A stretch of 64,000 nt of DNA, taken from contig JAYMTA010000009.1 in the NCBI GenBank assembly GCA_036897625.1, positions 1 to 64,000 of the forward strand. Direction: 5' to 3'. The position numbers and the translations under genes were made by a program. The DNA comes from Pelargonium cotyledonis (lineage: Eukaryota > Streptophyta > Magnoliopsida > Geraniales > Geraniaceae). This document shows positions 47,501 to 59,400 of this stretch, one piece after another. The first letter of the stretch is position 1. Each line of letters begins with the position of its first letter. Under the pieces are notes generated by a model. It was not told the DNA's origin. It saw only the letters and a program-made list of their open reading frames with translations, and did not search any database.

Positions 47501-49204
47501 CAACAGCATGCATAGTTAGGAATGCTTATTAAGTGTATCCCTTAGTACAATATTACATATAGCCTAATTACCTTAAGCTGAGCTGACAAGGACTAGCTTG
47601 ACCGACTTTCCAAGCAACAGAATTCCAACAATTAAGAGAGTTCCCTGGAATACAAAGTCTCTACAAAGGAAAGAGATGCATTGTTTCCATTAGAACACAG
47701 CAAAGTCAATAACCCTGAATACATTATCAGTTTCTGTTCCGGCTATAACACCATATAACATTGTTGGTATCTCGAAGAGTACTTTACCACCTAGCTTCAC
47801 TTAGAGAATCTAATTTCCATTAGTGTCCACCTTTATCAGCTCCCTCTTTGGACTGCTTAACCAGAACCTTAGACATTAGATCTTAAACGACTAAATCTGA
47901 TAAGTACCAGACCTTGTTAGAACTCCTAAGCTGCTTTCCAAGCTATGCTTTACCTCAAGGCAATAATTAGAATATTCAACAACTCCTTAAGCAACACCTG
48001 CTATACAAGGTTCCTAGCTTCGACAAGAACTACAATTCTAATCTAAACACACGTCAATCAATACAGCTTTCCTAATCCTAATACTATTCCAAATACAAAA
48101 TACTAGGAATCTAAATTTCCCAATACCTGGAATACAAATCTAATACTGCTAAACCTGATAGATCACTACTCTCCGAAGCGGAAGCACTTAATTTATCCAT
48201 CCTTGCTACAACAAAGCTAAGACTTTCAAGAAAACTGTCAAAAGTCAAAGCAACAATTCATTCAGAGAGTAAGTTCCTAATCCTGTCATTCACTAGCAAC
48301 CAAAGCTACACATGCTAACATGAACAAAAATAGAATTAGGAATAAGACTGAGTGATACCTACTCAAGAGATGCCTACTTCTATCGCAAGGACATCTCCTA
48401 GGCTCGCAAGAACAATGGAAAATAGATTCTGTTCTCTAAAGAAAAAAAGCTGCACCGTCAATACAAAGCACCCCACCATGATTAAGAGATCTAAGTACAT
48501 GTCCATTACAAACCCTGAATAGAACTCCATTATCGGAATAAAGCTATTCTTCAAGTTAGGCTCTACACTTCATTCACTAACAACTGAATTGAATTCTATT
48601 CCTAACAGTCAAGTCAACTCCTAGCAAACTGAGGAATTAAACATAGCCTAGGTTCCATCAGCAACTGAAGAACTCAAACCTGATTCCTAACAACCTCTTT
48701 GCTAACATAGGATACTGAGTTCTTAGACTTGAACACCTTGGAATTTAAATTCAGTACTCTAAGGATACCCAAACGAGATGCTCTTTCCATTAGAACAAGG
48801 ACCTCATAGAACAATTAATTCTTAGGAATGTAATAGAATCCGGTTTATGTCTGCTTACTCTAAACCCTGAATACAAAATAACTCCTTGCACTCAGGTTAG
48901 TAAATCCAAAGACAAGAATACTAGCTCAACAATACAAAATCTTAAACGGCTTACACAGAAGCATACTTTCCTTACAAAGAATACCGAAAGTGGACCAGGA
49001 AATGTTGACTCAAGCTCGCCTTTGCCAGCTAGAACATAGACCAGACCGGACAAGCGAGGACATTTGCAAGATATGTTTGCCAACAAAAAACTTACTTATT
49101 TCCTTTGATTCTTTTTGCTGCTACAAGAATACCAATTAGCTCCACTCGCTTTAGCTCCAACTCAAACTAAAGAGTTCCATCCTAAACAGTAAGCTTACTT
49201 GCTA

Positions 49205-49303
49205 ATGAAGTAACTCTTAAAAAGAAATTCCTCTAGTTCTATGCTTTTATCGTACAAAGAGGATATAGCTTTAAGCGATTAGGAATACATCTTACATTAT
49301 ACC
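49205..49303 (+). repeat. Dispersed hairpin repeat, copy B
   Basis: TCCTCT and AGAGGA pair (six pairs) around a loop with CTATGCTTTTATCG. AACTCTTAAAAAG lies upstream and AATACATC downstream, matching copies A and C in order. It marks the right edge of the asymmetric block. Confidence 0.55.
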
Positions 49304-49456
49304 CCAAAAACAGACTAAAACTTCTCAGGAAAACTCATTTGACAAAACTCTCTAACAACAGACCTGTAAAACTCCTACAAACCGGGTTTGGGTTTCTTAC
49401 TCATGCTTAAAGGACCCTGCTCTTAGCCCCCCTTCCCAGCCTTTTCTTTAGAGCTT

Positions 49457-49556
49457 TAGAGATAGACTTCTTATGACTTCTAGAGGAGTTAATCCTAGAG
49501 ATAGAGACTTACAGGAGTTAATTAGTATAGAGGGGAGACTTAATAGGAGCTTACGG
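49457..49556 (+). repeat. Degenerate tandem repeat, three units
   Basis: Three units of about 39, 30 and 31 bases (49457-49495, 49496-49525, 49526-49556). Each begins near TAGAGATAGA or TATAGAGG, contains GACTT and ends in AGGAG followed by TTAAT or CTTAC. The plus strand is purine-rich. It lies between copies B and C of the hairpin repeat. Confidence 0.5.
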
Positions 49557-49680
49557 TATCTTGTTTATTTAAGCATTTAAGCTTGTTCTTGTACTATTGT
49601 ATGAGTTAGTATTAGTATTTGTATTACTGATAGAATTAATTATTATAGACTTTAGTCTTAGATAGCCGTATTATACTTAA

Positions 49681-49765
49681 GGGAGAATCCCTCTTGTGCT
49701 ATGCTTTTATCGATAAAGAGGATACTAACCTTAGAAAGATAATACATAAATCCATGTTACCAAGT
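49681..49765 (+). repeat. Dispersed hairpin repeat, copy C
   Basis: CCTCTT and AAGAGG pair (six pairs) around GTGCTATGCTTTTATCGAT. The loop word CTATGCTTTTATCG is exactly as in copy B. AATACATAAATCCATGTTACC downstream matches ACATAAATCTCTATTACC of copy A. Confidence 0.55.
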
Positions 49766-52700
49766 AAACCCTTGTTAAGGCAATATAATAGCATAGAAAC
49801 CTTTCACTTTAGTAATTTATTTAAATGCTTTAAAGGATCCCTATTAAATTAAATAAAGCAAACCCCGTGTAATTTATATAGGAGATAAACTCCCTTTGGA
49901 CGAGGCTATAGCTTTTCCTCCAGTAAGATTCTTTGGCTAAAATAAACTCCGGTTGTAAGGAAAATAAACGGAGCTACACTCGTGTCAAGGACTCCTGCTA
50001 TACCTGAATTTAATCAAATTAGAAGCATATCAAGGAAGGCGGGGCGGATATAGTACAAATAAAGGATATTTACCTCTAAAATGGGAAAAGCTAGAACTGC
50101 CTTTGTAGGTTAGTATTCTTTATAGAATACCTCAAAATAAGTTACTTTTATTATCAATACGGCACGGCCCAAGACCTGGTTTCGAGTAGAATAACTAAGA
50201 CGCTTACTCAATATCCCAGAAAAGACCTTTTAGTTACTACAGAACCTTTACTCTTTCATGGGGCATCATGGGGCATACCCTTTTACCTAAGTTAGGTATA
50301 AGTTTTCAAACTCTTTTGGTTAGTCATTTCAATGCAAGTTCTTAGAAACTAATGATGAATTGTGGGCCTCAAAAGGTATACTGCTTTTTCTATAATTTTC
50401 GTACAAATCCCCTATTACTTAAAATTCCCAAGGTTCTCCTATTCGGTAAAAAAAAAAGAACTCCGTAATATTAGATTAGCCCCTTATAATTAAAATTTTT
50501 AAGCTTTGTTACTAGTGACTCCATTCTTTTTTTTTTTAATGTCTTATTTTCCAGTCTTCCCTATTATGGGGCCCCTTTAGTATTCCTTTAATAATGGACC
50601 CCTTTTTCATTTTAGGATACGATACGACCTAACTATTGCTTTTTTGGAACTATAACCGGGAGAAACTAAGTTCTATTGGTACGGAATGCGGGATATGCTT
50701 TTACAAAAAGAAATGAATACTCTAATTCAATTGCTAACCCTCTCTGTTAATAAATCTTATGCCTTGCCATTTTACAATAAATTAGAAAAGTTTTATAACC
50801 GGTCATTTTAACTTTATAAGATAAGGAAGGAGTATCCTGTACTCTTGGGAGTTCACGTACGAAAACCTACTTATTTCCTCTGCTTCACCAACTGCCCAGT
50901 ATATTGTATTGCTTAAAGGGCTAAACCTCTATGAATTCAATTTAAAGCCCCCTTAAGAAACTCTTTAATATAACGAGTGGGATCCCTTTTTCACTTTTAC
51001 AACTTGTCAGGGGCATTTTCTTTTTAGCTTAAACGAAAATATTTTAATTAGGAAAGCTACTCGATTTAATAGGATTCCGTGTGTTTTTAATCTTCTATTT
51101 AAGGAAAGTGTTCTTACAATTTTGTGCAGTATCGGATATTTATTCTGAGTTAACAAAGGAAAGGTTTCAAGTCTTATATTACAAAGAAATCCCGTGCTTA
51201 TATAGAGGAGATTAAAACTCTAATTTTTGGGAGGTTAACGTTAATTTCCTAGGAGATAGTTTACAGGTACGAAGAGTAAGATACAGAATCCAAGTATAGC
51301 TTTTAAGAGGGTTCTTTTCCGAAGAAAGACTTAGGTTAGGTGGAATGGGTGGGATTTAGTACTCCTTTTACTGAATTGTTTCCTTTTTCGACATAAACGG
51401 GATTTGCAAGCTTCTAAAACCCCAAGGGAGGGAAAGTACAGGAATTCCTAAAAGGCCTCTGCAGGTAAACAGGTAAGTCTCTTTTTTCATTAGATTTAGA
51501 AATAGACGGGCTGGGCGCTTATAACACTTAAAAATCTCCGAGTCCTATTTGAAAGGTACCTAAAGGCAGTAGTAAAAAGGCTTTTAGGAGAGTTTAGTAT
51601 AAAATACGAGTTTTGAGAGATTAACAAAGAGATTCTTTACTAAAGTTGGGGAGATACCTTCCTTTAATAGAAGGATATCTTTTTGCACGGAGTATAACTA
51701 AACAAGAAGGAGAGCCTCCTTTATAAAAAGGGGAAGCCTAGACAAGCTTTATTTAAATTAAAGGTTTTTCTTTACAAATATAAGTTATAGTTAAGGATAT
51801 AGCTGATGAGTTTGGTTTACAGGTTAAAGGATTAGGAATAATTTTAAGGCAGGTTATAGTAAATAGTATGACACAACGCAGGATATAAATATGGGAGAAT
51901 ACTTCTTCTTAGTTTACCCGATATAAATCTATTCACGGTAGCTTTACTTACTTTAGAAGCTCCTTTTTTAAGGTAAGTAGGGTTCTTTTTCTTTATTTTA
52001 GACTGGGCGTACCCTGGTTTAGTAGTATGATTTTTTAGTTTTGCTTTTGTATATTACAATTATTAATCGGTTGGGCTTGCTAGAGTGTATTGAACATTTT
52101 GGTTAGTGTTTTCCTTATTATTTGCCTTTATTGTTAAGTAATTTGTCATTATTGGTTCTACTGAGTCTCCCCCAAAGTTAAGCGAATCCCTAAACTTATG
52201 ACTAGAATTAAAACATTAAGCTAAGGTAAGTTGTAGATTACTCTACTCGCTATCAGTCTCTTACTGAAACAAAGAAGAATATTAATATTAGCGAGCCCCC
52301 GTTTTTAACTTAGTAAAGGAGAACCATACATGCCCTGTTGTTTAATTAAGGCCTTAGTTTAGATTGAGATAAAACTTCAGTTATTTGAGATTATAAAGCC
52401 AAGGCAGGCTATCCTATTTATTAACTACATTCTCTTAATTCATTCTTGGAAAGTTTATATCAAGAGATATAGATTTCTGGTACAACAATAGATACTAGAA
52501 CTTGACAGACCCCCTCTAAAATATAAGCCCAGGAAAAACCTAAAAAGTTAAGTAGAAAGAATATGCTTTAGAAACCCTTTTACCGGATTAAATACTGTTA
52601 GATTCTTTAAGAGGTATTCGGCATACTGCTGGGAATTTAGAACTACAAAAACATTGCTTAAACACGGAGGGCTTTTACAGGCTCTAGCAATGGATCCGTT

Positions 52701-53547
52701 AGTAGAGTTCCCTCTGAAAAGGGATACCTTACTATCAACAGCAGGAAATCTTATACCAACTCCTAGCTAGGCAGGCATGGGGTCAGGGTGTAGACGAAGC
52801 ATAATCTACGAGGCTCACTATTTTCCATTCTGAATCGAAAAGCTCTCCTTAGTATTAGAACTCGAACTCACACTAAAGCAGTTTACGGAGTATCCCATAT
52901 TTATGGCACATTTAATACGTACTGGCGATACCTGTTCCTAAATACTATTATAAATCCTGGATTTTCGTTAAGGGATACAAAAACGAAACCTTATTTCCAT
53001 ATTCTGTTTTCTCGAACTGTAAAAACTCAGGATAACTCCCGTTTAGTGTTAACAGGGTTAGCTACCACTCTAATTTATTGCCTCATTTTTAATATAGATA
53101 AGGGACTTAAAGGGTGTGAGGGTATAGAAAACCTCTTAGACCGACTCCTTGCTTTCGTAACTGCAGCTCCTATGCTAGTAAGTCTATAGTACTGGTATAT
53201 AACAAAGCATAAGGATACAACTGCAAAAAGCTTGCTTGCCTCATATAAAAAGACAAATGACGGGCGCTCTCATTACTAACCCTACAGACTTCCCTGTCGG
53301 AAACTCTAAAATAGAAAAGTATTTCAAATGAGATTTCTTTGACATAACAAGGTATCAGATAACTCTTACTTTTATTATAAGCAAACTTATTAATTATTAA
53401 TATAGGAGGGAGCGCTGTATAGAGTGTCTAAAGCGTAATGGGTTACTCTTTACATTCAACTCTTTTTTTGTACTTGAAAACTCACGGATATCCTATCTCA
53501 GAACTTACATTAAGTTAAATTTAATAGAGGGTAAACAGTGAACACCA
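49766..53547. other. Spacer, no gene seen
   Basis: No defensible gene. It contains a perfect ten-base tandem duplication at 50257-50276. T-rich runs lie near 50,528 and purine-rich stretches near 51,420 and 51,830. Confidence 0.55.
50257..50276. repeat. Ten-base tandem duplication
   Basis: CATGGGGCAT occurs twice back to back without change, so the duplication looks recent. Confidence 0.8.
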
Positions 53548-53623
53548 AGTAAGTTTTAAAGTGGTATAACACACTATATAAATTATGTAAGATAGCGGGT
53601 TCAAGTCCTACAGAGCGCGCTTT
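53548..53623 (+). pseudogene. tRNA-Trp-like relic, 3' half kept
   Basis: GGGTTCAAGTCCTACAGAGCG at the 3' end follows the plastid-type tRNA-Trp ending as I remember it (TTCAAATCCTACAGAGCG). Three T-stem pairs plus a wobble form. The 5' half keeps AGTTTTAAAGTGGTATAAC, a loose D arm. The anticodon region is pure A/T with no CCA. Together with the relic at 56.4 kb, whose 5' half is the better kept part, it suggests two independently decaying copies of one gene. Confidence 0.42.
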
Positions 53624-53844
53624 GCTTTTTTAGTTAGTACTTTTTGTAGGGACCGTCTCATTAAATTAAGAAAGTAAGAAATGGGTATCTCAGTAAATAG
53701 ACGGACTTTTCCTAATATATCTATATAATGGGTGCTGTTTGAAATCCATAGGAGTGCTCCTTAGAGAAGTCTGAATTCTAGTCTAAGCAAAAACCCTATC
53801 AGAAAGCAGTTTTGTATAAAAGTGAGTTTTCGGCTTGGGGTCAA

Positions 53845-53864
53845 CTTATTATATCTTATTATAT
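53845..53864. repeat. Ten-base tandem duplication
   Basis: CTTATTATAT occurs twice back to back without change. Confidence 0.8.
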
Positions 53865-55162
53865 CTAGTAAATGAAAAAAATTCCACAAGTTTAGGAGAA
53901 AATCTTACGAGTCCTTGAATTAGAGATTAAATACTCAGGGAATCCACACTCTGGCTGAGTAAAAAGGCATTGGCCGGGGTTTTATAAAGAGCTATTAGTA
54001 AGCCTTTCATTTAATAAAATGGACTTGATTACATGTATTTTTCTGATCTACGTTTTATAAGTGTTTGGTACTCCACGGGGATCTAATAACTCATTTAGAT
54101 AAGAGACCCGTTAGGAGACTTTGAGTACCACACGCTATATCATAAAAAGGAAAAGTCCTGCTTAGCATCCCTAGACAACTAACCTACAGCATAACAGTTA
54201 TTAATTACATATACACTCACTTGGAGAGTTCCCGTTAGCACTACTGAGTGTCTGAAGTACCCACATATTAAAACAGGCATTCTTTATCTTAATTGGGAAT
54301 AACATAACCAGAATCTTCCTATGCTTGTGAAGTCGGTGTTTACTCTTTTAAGCTATTTCGTAGTTTTACTTTATTTAGTCCTTCTTGAGCAGAGTTTACC
54401 CTTTTAGGAGCATAAAACAGCCCTTAGCATTGCTTTATTACTAACCATTGTTACCTATCTTTGGTAAATAGACATACCTTTACTTTTTCATACCAAGGAA
54501 TACATAACCTATATTTTACCTCCCTCTTTTTGTAATACATAGTGCTATCTTACTTTTCCATAGACAATAAGAAAAAGGAAAACTTGCTCCATAAACTACT
54601 CTAAAGATTGTTAAACTATCTCGTAAACTCCGAAGGGATGCTTTTTTCTTTCTTTTTTGATAGTGTATAGGTATCTTTTAATGTTTAGTATACTATCCCG
54701 TAATTTAGCACACTTTGATTCTCTGTGTGTGTTGAAGAGAGGCCTAGTCTTACTTTCTCATATAGGAGTAAATTTATGGTACAACCTGATTGTTAGCCAA
54801 AAAAGTCGTAAAGTTTTCTTATATAGAGTGACCCCGAGTCCTTCCCTAAATAAAATTGTTGTAATTTACAAAATCCTGGTCTATTCTAGACTTTATTAAC
54901 AACTTGTGTGCTAGGGGACTAAGGATTCCCTATACTCCTTAAAAAGGAACCCGTGAAAAGGACCTCGTGCTCTATCGAACTGAACTTAAGAGGTCTTTCA
55001 CATTTAACTAATTTAATTACCAAAGAATACGTAACTACATACCTCAGGGGAACAGGCCTATCCGCTTGGTTAGGGTCGCCCCTGAGAAAGGAAGGAAAAA
55101 CTCAGTAAAATAAGAGAGACCTAATAAGGAATTTTATAGGCTTATTAAAACCCGGATTCTTG

Positions 55163-55179
55163 TATATATATATATATAT
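55163..55179. repeat. TA dinucleotide repeat
   Basis: About eight TA units. Confidence 0.75.
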
Positions 55180-56329
55180 TACTTAAAAAAGGGTATTTCC
55201 TAATACTTTAATAACAATTTCTTGAATATTTTTAATGAAAAGGCAGGTTAAGTTCTCCAGTAGCAATATCCTTTCTTCGTTCCGGCAGTTCCATATTAAT
55301 TAGCTAAGAATTTTTAGAGGTATTGCCCTATGAAAAGGGCTTTATACTCGCTATAGAATTATATCCTATAAATGGGTTCACTGTAGTTTTTGTAAAGGTA
55401 TGCATCTTGCATTGGTGGGGTTTTGTAGTATTTAGATATACTAAGTATTAATTTTAGAGATTTTATGAAGAAGATTTATAGTCAGTTATTATTTCCAGAA
55501 GAGGAGGCTCTTTGCTTAACGTGAGCTCGTAATTATTTGTTGGAGATAGGGTTCAATTCAAGTATTAGATATATCCTTGTAAACCATATAAATGGATTCG
55601 TTTTGAAATGTAATCTTTGAGGTAAGAGGAATCCTCTCTTTAATTCTAATGCGGATTTAATGTAAACAGGGTTTGATTATTTATAAATGAGTGCTAGGAT
55701 GGAAGAAATTATACTAACACGAAGGAACTCACATAGATCTTTCTCAAGAAATCAAGTGCTCAAGAAATATAAAATATACTAAGTATCACACAGGCTCGCC
55801 TAAAAGCTAAACAAATAAGATCTAATCTAGCCAGGCTAAAAGATTAACCCATTAAGAGGACTCTTTAATGTACTTTGTACTAATACTAAATAAAGGGAGA
55901 TAGAAAACTCCTACGTTTATATATTCGTAGTCTCTGTTATAAATGAGTTTAGATCCTAAAGAAGAAGTTTAGACTCCCTACCGTACTGTAAACTTGGATA
56001 GATAAAAATTACAGACTAACGTGATACTTGTTGGTTCATAAATTAAAAACGAACCTTTTTTAGTTTCCTGTTTAGATAGATGTATTTAACTAAATGAAGA
56101 ACACATTCTACTAACGCGTCTTCTACCTATTTTGAGCTGGTCCTAAAGTGGACCTCTTATTTACAGATTTTTAAAGTCAATATCAGTTTGTTTTCTGCGG
56201 GAACTACCCTTTTTAACCCTTGTCTTGAGATAAGGAATCGTCTAATAGAGGATCCCTTTAGGTAAAGGTAAAGTAACAAAAGTGCGGAATTGACAGAACA
56301 GCGTACCAAATTAGGACATAATACTAAAG

Positions 56330-56402
56330 TAACTAAAGGCGACTGGAACCTGCGTCATCTACCTAGGATGCCCCGCGTTCTACCGAGCAAAACTAAAAGC
56401 GC
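56330..56402 (-). pseudogene. tRNA-Trp-like relic, plastid type, 5' half kept
   Basis: Minus strand from 56402: GCGCTTTTAGTTTTGCTCGG then TAGAACGCGGG. This follows the plastid-type tRNA-Trp(CCA) start GCGCTCTTAGTTCAG..CGGTAGAACG as I remember it. GATGACGCAGGTTCCAGTC corresponds to the T-arm region. Between them lies CATCCTAGG in place of the normal TCTCCAAAA, so CCA is lost. The acceptor 3' strand no longer matches. An open frame at 56290-56493 runs across it on the other strand and is not a gene. Plastid-type tRNA-Trp is common in plant mitochondria, which fits the suggested origin. Confidence 0.52.
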
Positions 56403-59400
56403 TCACTCTATATCTAATATATACAACATGGATTTCCTAGAAGTGGAAAATTTAGTTACTAGCACCAGTTTTAGAGAGTTCTTTTTCCTGTAATTCGATA
56501 GAATAAGGGCTCTTGTGAAGTCTCCTTGACTACGGGGCTCCTCTCGGAGAGACTCATTTGGAACTTAGTATAGTAGCAAGTGGCTAGGCGTTTTCTTTTA
56601 CTTGACTCCTATATAAATTGAATTTAAGAGCATTTCAGATACAACACAGAGACTAAAAAATACCATATAAGGAAAAGTTTAATTGCATCAGGGAACAAAA
56701 TTATGTATACATACAGATTTTACTATGAGTACCCTTTCCACTCACATACATTATTAAGGTCTCCTTTTTGAAAAAAGCGGGTTGAACTAAAATTCTACTA
56801 GGCGCCTACTACTTATTCAAGGTAAGCAAAAAGCTGTGGAAAGTTAAGAGTTCATAAGATTTTTCTTTGGGTTCGAAACGACTCACTTACACTGACAAGA
56901 TCCCTACAAAAAACTTTAGATGTTTTTAGTCGATTTCCATGATAATACTGTATTAGAAGTAATAGTAATTTGGAAAAACTCCTAGAAATCTTAGAGTCCT
57001 GTCTTGCTCTCTTCTCACTTTGCTATATTGGACTTGTTCTTTGGAAAGAGTCAGATCTCTTTAGAACCGAGTTTCCTTTTGCAGAAAGAATGTCGAATAA
57101 AGTCCAGTATTTATAACTACATTGCCTTTGACTTTTTATCTAGCTCATACCTTTTATTAGTTACGAAAAGTATTGGACATTATACTTTTAACTGGTTATG
57201 AACTCAGTCAAGTCTTTTTATGAATAAGGAAGTTATAAGATAGCAATCCCACCCTGTAGCTGTAGTCTTTCTTTTGTAAGGTGGGTAACAAAAGTTTTCA
57301 ATTACTGGATTCATTCAGTATAAAAGCACATACTAGATTCTTGCGAAAATCTATCTTTCATTTTTCTATCTAAGCAATTTTGCATTCCCTGTCTTTAGTA
57401 AAAACTTTCTACTCATTGTAGAAAAAGATACAACTTGGAAAGAACCAAATTAGAAAAGCTAATGAAGTCTTTACTCGGCCCCTTTTTGTACAGAAACCTC
57501 CACCGTAGTTACCAGCTATAAAAGCAAACAAAATATAATAGAGCCCCCTCCCCTCTAGCAATGCGGCCGCTGATACCATGGTAAAAAGTAGACCTCTTCG
57601 CAGCTATTTGAATTACCGAAATTCTAGTAGACCTGTATCCTGAAAAAGAAAGAAATTAATACTTTATGTTATATGGGTAAACTCAAAAAGACTTAATAAT
57701 ACAAAAATCTTGCTGAGCCCAGATGTGCGACAATCTTGAATAATACTGGTAAACCCTAAATTTTACCTATGCTTTTACTTCGTACTCTGTAAAGATAGAA
57801 TTTTTGAAAGTACCCCTTACGAGCATATATTTACAGAAGGCCCCCTTTTCACGACTTTACTATTAAATTTCCTTTGTTTATTCACTCTTTATAGAAAAAG
57901 AAACTATCTGCTTTCTAACTACAAAGGGCTACAGGGAACATAAGGCCTCATAAGAGTAAGGCTACAATGGTACATAGGTTGGAGGAGTATATACCCCTTT
58001 TGTTTTTTATCTTTCCAAGAGAAGCACAGCTATCCTATTCAGCAAAATCCTTTTCGTTAGTCTTTATTGAAAAAGGTTTCATTTATAGTCTTGGATATGA
58101 GTAACTTAGGACCCCTAAACCCGTGTTTTAAACTCTTCCAGATAAGAACTCCGGCGCTGTTCTAATGAATCTAAGTTCCATTCTGTGCCTTAAGAAAGTC
58201 AAAATAGATAGACATAGTTCTCATTTTCTTTATTATACATTACATGTAGATAAGTGTAAAAGTAAAGATATGTAATCAGGTCTCCGTATTATCGAGCACA
58301 GCTAGAAAGAATCCTTCTTTCAAATAAACCCTTGAGCAATAACATAATCGTTTTTTTTTTTTTTTCTCGTATATACTTTGTACCAAAGCAAAGAGCTTAC
58401 TTAGAGAATTCAATACATAAAACACAATAGGGGACTTCAGATACTGTATAGGGATGTAGATTTACTCTTAGTTCTATCCTATAGAATCCCCAAAAGGCTA
58501 TCAAAAGATACTTCTTGGTTCTTTAAATTTAGATAAGGTCTCTTGGAAATGCTAACTTTATAAGAATTTTACTTAGTAAGGGAAATTAGCGGATTGCAGA
58601 AGCTTAATATATAAAGTAATGTGTTTAATAATTGAGTCTTGATATACACAAGAAACAAGAAGCTCTTATATACACATAAATAAAAGAACCTTGTAAGAGG
58701 GTCTCGCTAAAAGAAGAAGTTTTCTTAGTTTATATAATGAGTCTTTAATACTTTTAGTAAATAGTTAGGTATTGTAATCCCTAGTAAATATAGTACATTC
58801 TAGTCATTACCATAAAGTAAGGTACTAAGGAGTCCAAAAAGTTTAGCCTCTAAGTGCTGCTTTTGTAGCTAATGTCTTACTTGGTTAGGATAGTACTTGA
58901 TTTTAAACAAGCTTTTAGGAGATAAGATCCCTTTAAATTATCTTAGTATAGCACTTTGCCAAAGCGAATTCAAAAAGTCCTATTCAGATTCAGTAAATCT
59001 TTTAAGGATTTGTAGTTAAAATTCTTCCATAGTGGGCGCAAAATCTAGATATCCTTCGAATTAATAATCGGTTAGGAGTATACTTTAACTTACTATTAAA
59101 CCACCAAGGTTCCCTAGCTGAAGGGATTCAAAAGCACTCATTTAAATTTGTGTTATCGATTAAGAAAGATACGTGGACTGAAGTCAGCTAAATAGGTACA
59201 TTTATAAGGTAAGCTATCGGGTCCTTTTTAGGTTAGATACCACTTTGTAAGCCAAGACACTACTTTTCAATTATGTATAGACGAACTTTTTATTTAGTGG
59301 AAGTAAACAGAGACTTTTATTCCCATTTATTTCTATATTACAAGCTACTCAAGGTCTTAAACCACTTTAACTAAATAGGGGCCGCAATACTTCGGCAGAC

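Larger units (their letters stand above)
44280..49400. other. Strand-asymmetric block, C-rich / G-rich / C-rich
   Basis: About 5 kb with a base composition unlike the rest. On the plus strand C outweighs G from about 44.3 to 46.6 kb and from 47.5 to 49.4 kb (48061-48120: 14 C, 3 G). G outweighs C from about 46.65 to 47.46 kb (46921-46980: 14 G, 7 C). Words such as AACCCTGAATACA (45.73, 47.71, 48.86 kb) and TTCCATTAGAA (45.67, 46.08, 47.69, 48.79 kb) recur in the C-rich parts. GTTCTAATGGAA, a reverse complement, appears in the G-rich part. ATTTAGCTGCAC near 45.24 kb also has its reverse complement near 47.09 kb. This suggests one repeated sequence class with an inverted middle. No open frame exceeds about 64 codons and no tRNA relic is present. 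Confidence 0.55.
53624..56329. other. Spacer, no gene seen
   Basis: No supported gene. A ten-base duplication lies at 53845-53864 and a TA tract at 55163-55179. The open frame 54657-54899 (80 codons) is partly hydrophobic and without a recognisable motif. A GGGTTCAATTC word near 55,548 has no other tRNA feature. Confidence 0.55.

Noticed and set aside
55510-55575. GGGTTCAATTC near 55,548 as a tRNA T loop
   Set aside because: Single box without any other tRNA feature.
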